10,153 nt of DNA from Nocardioides sp. GTDB taxonomy: Bacteria > Actinomycetota > Actinomycetes > Propionibacteriales > Nocardioidaceae. Position numbers and translations under genes: made by a program. The notes under the pieces were generated by a model. The model saw only the letters and a list, made by a program, of their open reading frames with translations. It was not told the origin of the DNA and made no database searches. Each line of letters begins with the position of its first letter. The stretch's first letter is position 1. Positions 6,303 to 10,153 of this stretch are shown here, piece by piece. Location: the NCBI GenBank assembly GCA_003519585.1, contig DOWL01000171.1, positions 28,801-38,953 on the forward strand. The letters are read 5' to 3'.

Positions 6303-7550
6303 TCAGGCCGCCGGCGCGACCTTCCGCGCCAACTGCTTGAGCCGCGCGCTACCGGCCCGGCGGGCCCGAGGGCCCTTGGTGGTCATACCCCACAGCAGCT
6401 TGACCTGGTCGACGACGTTCGACCGGTTGGTCGTGGCCAACCAGTCGTTGGGCAGCGAGAGCCGGACCACCTTGTGCCAGGCGGAGTAGACCTGCTGCGG
6501 CATCGGCCGCGTGCAGTAGTTGAGGTCGTACTTCTCGAACAGCGCCCGCACCTTGGGCGCTACCTCGGCGTACCGGTTGGACGGCAGGTCCGGGAAGAGG
6601 TGGTGCTCGATCTGGTGCGACAGGTTGCCGCTCATGAGGTGGATCGCCTTCGAGCCCGAGATGTTGGCGGAGCCGAGCATCTGGCGGAGGTACCACTCGC
6701 CGCGAGTCTCGTGGTCGGGGATCGAAGCCCGCTCGAAGGTCTCGACGCCCTCGGGGAAGTGGCCGCACATGATCACCGAGTGGCTCCACAGGTTGCGGAC
6801 CACGTTGGCGGTGAAGTTGGCGGCCAGGGTCGGCACAAAGGCACCGAACGGCAGCGCGAGCGCCGGGTGGACGAGGTAGTCCTTCGTGGCCTGCCGGCGG
6901 ATCTTGCCGAGCACCTTCCGCACGTTGTCCTTGAACTCCGCGGGGCGCTTGTCCTTGGGGATCCGCAGGTTGCGGCCCAGTTCGAGGTCGTAGGCCGCGA
7001 TGCCGTACTCGAAGAAGCAGGCGTTGAGGAAGTTCCAGAACGGCTGGGCGAGGTACATCGGGTGCCAGCGCTGCTCCTCGTCGACGCGCATGATGCCGTA
7101 GCCGAGGTCGTTGTCCTGGCCGACGATGTTGGTGTAGGTGTGGTGCACCTCGTTGTGCGAGTGCTTCCACTGCTCCGCCGGGGTGGCCATGTCCCACTCC
7201 CACGTCGTGGAGTGGATCTTGGGGTCGCGCATCCAGTCCCACTGGCCATGGAGGACGTTGTGGCCGATCTCCATGTTCTCGAGGATCTTCGCGACCGACA
7301 GGCCGACGGTGCCGAGCACCCAGAGCGGCGGCAAAGCGGAGCCGAGCAGCACCGCGCGGGAGCCCAGCTCGAGCCGGCGCTGCACCGAGATGACCCGACG
7401 GATGTACGCCGAGTCGCGGTCGCCGCGGTCGTCGAGGACGTCCTGGCGGATCGCGTCGAGCTCGATGCCGAGCAGCTCGATGTCCTCGGGGGTGAGGTGG
7501 GCGGTGGGGTTGGTCTCGCCGTGTAAGGGCTTCTTCGTGATCGTGGTCAT
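6303..7550 (-). CDS. Membrane fatty acid (acyl-CoA) desaturase, DesA3-like
   Basis: A 415-residue membrane di-iron desaturase that introduces a double bond into fatty acyl chains using O2 and two electrons. The three histidine boxes are present: HNVLH (97-101), HNEVHH (132-137) and HQIEHH (312-317), with the usual spacing and hydrophobic segments between them (about 66-88 and 228-262). It begins 4 bp inside the end of the reductase gene (ATGA overlap), with AAGGAG upstream at about 7561-7567, so the two are translationally coupled. Mycobacterial DesA3, a stearoyl-CoA delta-9 desaturase, has the same partnership with Rv3230c; I infer a similar role, though the position of the double bond is not provable here. 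Codon 9 is TTA (7524-7526), the only leucine TTA codon I noticed in the window. Confidence 0.94.
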   Translation of the reverse strand: MTTITKKPLHGETNPTAHLTPEDIELLGIELDAIRQDVLDDRGDRDSAYIRRVISVQRRLELGSRAVLLGSALPPLWVLGTVGLSVAKILENMEIGHNVLHGQWDWMRDPKIHSTTWEWDMATPAEQWKHSHNEVHHTYTNIVGQDNDLGYGIMRVDEEQRWHPMYLAQPFWNFLNACFFEYGIAAYDLELGRNLRIPKDKRPAEFKDNVRKVLGKIRRQATKDYLVHPALALPFGAFVPTLAANFTANVVRNLWSHSVIMCGHFPEGVETFERASIPDHETRGEWYLRQMLGSANISGSKAIHLMSGNLSHQIEHHLFPDLPSNRYAEVAPKVRALFEKYDLNYCTRPMPQQVYSAWHKVVRLSLPNDWLATTNRSNVVDQVKLLWGMTTKGPRARRAGSARLKQLARKVAPAA

Positions 7551-8689
7551 CGGGAGCGAGCTCCTTCATCGATGTGGCAGGCGCCGGCTGCGGCGCTGAT
7601 ACAGGTCTGGATCGGGACCCCTTCGGGGCCGGTCTCGCCGGGTACGGCGACGGTGAGCGCGCCGTTGCGCAGGTCGCGGACCGCGCCGGACCTCATCGGC
7701 ACGACACAGCCCATGCAGATGCCCATCCGGCAGCCGCTGGGCATCAGGACGCCGGCACCCTCGCCGGCGTCGAGGATCGGGGTGGCGCCGTCGGACTCGA
7801 CCTCGCGGCCGTCGGCGAAGGTCACGGTGCCTCCATCGCCCGGCTGTACCAGGACCGGGCGGAACCGCTCGGTGGTCAGCACCAGGCCCCGGTCGGCGTG
7901 GTGCTTCTCGAGCGCGTCGAGAAGGCCGGCGGGACCGCAGGCGTAGGTGAGCCGGTCACCGAGGTCGGGCACCAGCTCGTCGAGGAGTTCGACGTCCAGC
8001 ACGCCGTCCCGGTCGTCGTACCGCTCGACGAGGGTGAGGTTGCCTGCGGTGCCGTGGGCCCGGAGCTCGTCACGGAAGATCGCCGAGGACTCCGACTGGT
8101 TGACGTGCACCAGCGTGATGTCGGTCGCCGCGGGCACGCGGCGCGAGAACAGGTTGCGCAGCATGCCGATCACCGGCGTGATGCCCGAGCCGGCGGTCAC
8201 CAGCAGCAGCTTGCGCGGGATCGGGACCGGGAGCACGAACTCACCCTCGGCCTGCTCGAGCTGGATCATCTGCCCGGCCCGAGCGCGGTGCACGAGGTGG
8301 TTGGACACGACGCCGCCGGGGATCGCCTTGACCGTGAAGCTGAGGCAACGGTCGCGCCGCGGTCCGTGAGTGAGGGAGTAGGTCCGCCAGAGGCGGACGC
8401 CGTCGACGTCGACCCCGACGCGGACGTACTGCCCCGGCACGTGGCCGGCCCAGTCGCGGCCCGGCTTGACCAGGATGGTCGCGGACTCTGCGGTCTCGGG
8501 CGTGACCGAGACGATCCGGCCGCGCAGTCCGGCATCGTCGCGGCCGCCGCGCAGGGGATGGAAGACGTCGAAGACGTCGTCGAGCTCGAGCGGGGTGACC
8601 GCGGCCTCGGCCACGCGCCGCAGCGCGCTCCGCAGAGTGGGGCCCGAGGCGCGACCGCGCACGGGTCCGGAGGCGGAGATCGAGGCCAT
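7547..8689 (-). CDS. Ferredoxin reductase-type oxidoreductase, electron donor to the desaturase (Rv3230c-like)
   Basis: A three-domain electron-transfer protein moving electrons from NAD(P)H through FAD to a [2Fe-2S] cluster. From the start chosen here (380 residues), the FAD domain covers about 58-155 with RTYSLT at 102-107. The NAD(P) domain covers about 160-260 with TAGSGITP at 165-172 and CGPAG at 251-255. A plant-type [2Fe-2S] domain follows at about 285-372, with C320, C325, C328 and C363 as ligands. It is the first gene of a two-gene operon; its stop overlaps the desaturase ATG. An in-frame ATG at 8723-8725 would add 12 residues. I prefer the ATG at 8687-8689 because the extra residues look non-conserved and overlap the likely promoter of the divergent regulator; neither start has a good Shine-Dalgarno. 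Confidence 0.9.
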   Translation of the reverse strand: MASISASGPVRGRASGPTLRSALRRVAEAAVTPLELDDVFDVFHPLRGGRDDAGLRGRIVSVTPETAESATILVKPGRDWAGHVPGQYVRVGVDVDGVRLWRTYSLTHGPRRDRCLSFTVKAIPGGVVSNHLVHRARAGQMIQLEQAEGEFVLPVPIPRKLLLVTAGSGITPVIGMLRNLFSRRVPAATDITLVHVNQSESSAIFRDELRAHGTAGNLTLVERYDDRDGVLDVELLDELVPDLGDRLTYACGPAGLLDALEKHHADRGLVLTTERFRPVLVQPGDGGTVTFADGREVESDGATPILDAGEGAGVLMPSGCRMGICMGCVVPMRSGAVRDLRNGALTVAVPGETGPEGVPIQTCISAAAGACHIDEGARSR

Positions 8690-8773
8690 GACTCTAGAGT
8701 CCCCTATCCGCGTACGATGAACCATGTCCGGTGGACGTGAACGAACACGTCACATTTGTTCGCAGGAGACAAA
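8690..8773. promoter_or_regulatory. Divergent control region between reductase and PucR-type regulator
   Basis: This 84-bp spacer should hold both divergent promoters. For the plus strand, TACGAT at 8713-8718 fits a -10 box, which would give a leader of about 49 nt. Two overlapping inverted repeats follow: GACGTG-N6-CACGTC at 8734-8751 and CGAACA-N9-TGTTCG at 8742-8762. They lie inside the proposed leader of the regulator and upstream of the reductase operon, where one bound protein could control both. No convincing -10 box was found for the minus strand. Binding is inferred. Confidence 0.5.
8764..8768 (+). promoter_or_regulatory. Ribosome binding site fixing the regulator start
   Basis: AGGAG lies 5 nt before the ATG at 8774. 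This favours that ATG over an in-frame TTG at 8756, which would place the Shine-Dalgarno inside the coding region. Confidence 0.75.
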
Positions 8774-9946
8774 ATGCTCCCGACTCCGCACAACATCCGC
8801 ACCTCCGACCACTCTCTGCAGCTGTCCCCCGCCGCGGTCGAGGAGATGCGCGGCCAGCTCTCCGCCGTCGCCGACCGGGTCGTGGCGGCCATCGTGGCCG
8901 AGGTGCCGAGCTATCGCGGCGCCTTCTCCGGGCCGATGGGCGAGACGATCCGCAACGCCGTGCAGCTCGCGCTCGGCGGCTTCCTGACCCTCGCCAGCCG
9001 CGGCCGGACCGAAGACCTCCGCACTCCGACCGCCCCCGCCGTGGAGGGCTCGTACCAACTCGGCCGCGGGGAGGCGCGCAGCGGCCGGACCACCGACGCG
9101 CTGCTGGCGGCGTTCCGGATCGGCGCGCGGGTCTCGTGGCGCGAGCTGTCCACGACCGCCGTACGCAACGGGCTGGGAGCCGACACCCTCGCCGACTTCG
9201 CCGAGCTGGTCTTCGCCTACATCGACGAGCTGTCCGCCGCCGCGGTCGCGGGTCACACCGACGAGACCGAGACCACCGGCCGGGTCCGGCAGCGGCTGAT
9301 CGAGCGGGTGGCCCAACTCCTGCTCGCCGGCGCCCCCGCCGAGGAGGTGACCGAAGCCGCCGAACGCGCCGGCTGGGATCCGCCCACCACGCTCACGGCC
9401 GTCCTGGTCTCGGAGTCGCAGGTGCGACCGGTGCTCGGCCTCGTCGCACCCGGCACCGTCCGGCCGGCCGAGGCTCCCGGCCTCGACAGCGGCGCTCTCC
9501 TGCTGGTCCCCGACGCCCACGCGCGCCGCCGCATCCCGCTGCTGCGGGCGATCGAGGGCCGAGGCTCCATCGCCGGACCCGCCGTCCCCTGGCTCGACGT
9601 ACGCCGCTCCGTCGACCGCGCCCTACGCGCCCGGGAGCTCGGCGTCGAGCTCGACACCGAGGCCGAGCTGCCGCGGCTGGTGCTGCACGCGGACGAGTCC
9701 GCCCTTGCCGATCTACGGGCCCGCGCGCTTGCCCCGTTGGAGCAGCTCAAACCGAGTGCCCAGGAGAAGCTCGCCGACACCCTGCGCGCCTGGCTGCTCC
9801 ACCAGGGCCGCCGAGACGACATCGCCGCGGCGCTGTTCGTCCACCCGCAGACCGTCCGCTACCGCATGAGCCAGCTGCGCGACCTCTACGGCGACCGGCT
9901 GGAGGACCCCGACACCGTCCTCGCACTCACCCTCGCGCTTGCCTGA
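8774..9946 (+). CDS. PucR-type transcriptional regulator (RsbRD-like N-terminus, C-terminal HTH)
   Basis: A 390-residue DNA-binding regulator. The C-terminus (about 332-389) is the PucR-type helix-turn-helix (HTH_30): LADTLRAWLLHQG, then DDIAAALFVHPQTVRYRM and LRDLYGDRLEDPDT. The N-terminal half, including GEARSGRTTDALLAAFRIGA (99-118), resembles the RsbRD N-terminal domain (PF14361) common in actinobacterial PucR-like proteins and probably senses a ligand or partner. Residues about 170-300 are a middle domain I cannot assign firmly. No membrane segments are seen. It is divergent from the reductase-desaturase operon across 84 bp, so it is the likely regulator of that operon and of itself (inference). 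FasR of Streptomyces, which has a PucR-type HTH, is a precedent for lipid regulation. The ATG start at 8774 has AGGAG 5 nt upstream. Confidence 0.88.
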   Translation: MLPTPHNIRTSDHSLQLSPAAVEEMRGQLSAVADRVVAAIVAEVPSYRGAFSGPMGETIRNAVQLALGGFLTLASRGRTEDLRTPTAPAVEGSYQLGRGEARSGRTTDALLAAFRIGARVSWRELSTTAVRNGLGADTLADFAELVFAYIDELSAAAVAGHTDETETTGRVRQRLIERVAQLLLAGAPAEEVTEAAERAGWDPPTTLTAVLVSESQVRPVLGLVAPGTVRPAEAPGLDSGALLLVPDAHARRRIPLLRAIEGRGSIAGPAVPWLDVRRSVDRALRARELGVELDTEAELPRLVLHADESALADLRARALAPLEQLKPSAQEKLADTLRAWLLHQGRRDDIAAALFVHPQTVRYRMSQLRDLYGDRLEDPDTVLALTLALA

Positions 9947-9998
9947 CATCGGGTCAGAATCCTTGCCAGTCCGGTTTGGCCGCGTACTCGGATGTCGG

Positions 9999-10020
9999 GG
10001 TCACCGGATATCCGGGGACC
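9999..10020. promoter_or_regulatory. Palindrome copy 1 (one mismatch), probable operator
   Basis: GGTCACCGGAT followed by its complement with a single non-pairing position (10003/10016). With two flanking G residues, the 19 bases 9997-10015 are identical to 10059-10077 in copy 2. The centre lies about 98 bp upstream of the next gene's ATG. Confidence 0.65.
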
Positions 10021-10021
10021 G

Positions 10022-10059
10022 CTGAGCTTCTGGGGCGAGATCTCGGCCGATAAGCGGAG
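10022..10059. repeat. Imperfect dyad midway between the two palindromes
   Basis: The core CGAGATCTCG at 10036-10045 is a perfect palindrome centred at 10040.5, exactly midway between the centres of the two flanking palindromes. Outward from the core, 14 of 19 position pairs are complementary, including GCTT (10026-10029) against AAGC (10052-10055). Together with the flanking copies this makes an imperfect inverted repeat spanning about 88 bp. Confidence 0.5.
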
Positions 10060-10083
10060 GGGTCACCGGATATCCGGTGACCC
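10060..10083. promoter_or_regulatory. Palindrome copy 2, perfect 24 bp, probable operator
   Basis: GGGTCACCGGAT is followed by its exact complement, giving a perfect 24-bp palindrome. Its centre is about 36 bp before the ATG at 10108, so it covers the -35 region of the proposed promoter, a typical repressor position. The centre is 62 bp from that of copy 1, close to six helical turns, which would put both on the same DNA face. The cognate protein is unknown. Confidence 0.7.
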
Positions 10084-10094
10084 ATCCACCCGGC

Positions 10095-10100
10095 TAGCGT
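10095..10100 (+). promoter_or_regulatory. Likely -10 box of a leaderless promoter for the last gene
   Basis: TAGCGT fits TANNNT and lies 7 nt before the ATG at 10108. No Shine-Dalgarno sequence is seen, so a leaderless transcript is likely. The perfect palindrome ends 11 bp upstream of it. Confidence 0.5.
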
Positions 10101-10107
10101 CCACCAC

Positions 10108-10153
10108 ATGCGGCGGTCGGCGGGGTGGGTGGCGCTCGGCTGCCTGGTCGTGG
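10108..10153 (+). CDS. Start of an unidentified gene, cut by the window end
   Basis: Only 15 codons are visible: MRRSAGWVALGCLVV. Two arginines followed by a hydrophobic run suggest the start of a signal peptide or first membrane helix. The cysteine at residue 12 follows ALG, a poor lipobox and very close to the N-terminus, so a lipoprotein is not supported. The start is backed by the -10 box and palindromes upstream rather than by a ribosome binding site. No family can be named. Confidence 0.45.
   Translation, partial: MRRSAGWVALGCLVV

Noticed and set aside
6297..7526. A 409-codon plus-strand frame opposite the desaturase
   Set aside because: It is a shadow of the desaturase gene; the three histidine boxes on the minus strand are decisive, and the plus-strand product has no recognisable domain.
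8734..8762. A DesT-like operator, as in Pseudomonas desCB, in the divergent spacer
   Set aside because: There is a loose resemblance (GTGAACG), but the second half-site does not match what I remember, and no DesT-type TetR gene is present in the window.
8731..10053. A 440-codon plus-strand frame overlapping the PucR-type gene
   Set aside because: The product is Arg/Pro-rich with no motif, while another frame over the same bases encodes a recognisable helix-turn-helix regulator with a good ribosome binding site.
10108..10153. The last gene as a lipoprotein, from the cysteine at residue 12
   Set aside because: ALGC departs from the lipobox consensus and lies too near the N-terminus; too little sequence is visible.

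Overview
The window looks like chromosomal DNA from a high-GC actinobacterium. GC is very high throughout, starts are GTG or ATG, genes overlap by 4 bp (ATGA/GTGA), and two genes appear to have leaderless promoters (TANNNT 6-7 nt before ATG). A Nocardioides-like member of the Propionibacteriales is my guess from general style; no marker gene here proves it. All long genes are intact except those cut by the window edges.

Layout. (1) Positions 1-3371, plus strand: a tightly overlapping ABC-2 type export operon in the order ATPase (5' end missing), permease, ATPase, permease. (2) 3411-5141, plus: a Tat-exported phosphoesterase of the phospholipase C / acid phosphatase family, with its own likely leaderless promoter. 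(3) 5142-6131, minus: an ECF-type sigma factor of the SigG/TIGR02960 kind with a C-terminal SnoaL-like domain. Its stop codon abuts the phosphoesterase stop with no intergenic base. (4) 6132-6302: a control region holding four exact copies of GTATGAC/GTCATAC and a 32-bp dyad. (5) 6303-8689, minus: a membrane acyl-CoA desaturase translationally coupled to an upstream FAD/NAD(P)/[2Fe-2S] reductase, the same pairing as mycobacterial DesA3 with Rv3230c. (6) 8774-9946, plus, divergent: a PucR-type regulator (RsbRD-like N-terminus, C-terminal HTH) across an 84-bp spacer with inverted repeats. (7) 9947-10153: two copies of a GGTCACCGGAT-type palindrome 62 bp apart, then a -10 box and the first 15 codons of a new gene.

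How the genes fit together. The reductase should pass electrons from NAD(P)H to the desaturase's di-iron centre, making unsaturated fatty acyl chains for the membrane. The divergent PucR-type protein is the obvious candidate regulator of that pair (inference). The ABC operon and the phosphoesterase are both envelope-related, but nothing here links them functionally.

I did not find a clearly new biological system. The strongest unexplained signals are non-coding: the twin palindromes near the right edge and the GTCATAC cluster upstream of the sigma factor. No tRNA, rRNA, CRISPR or insertion sequence was seen. No gene-free stretch exceeds 300 bases.
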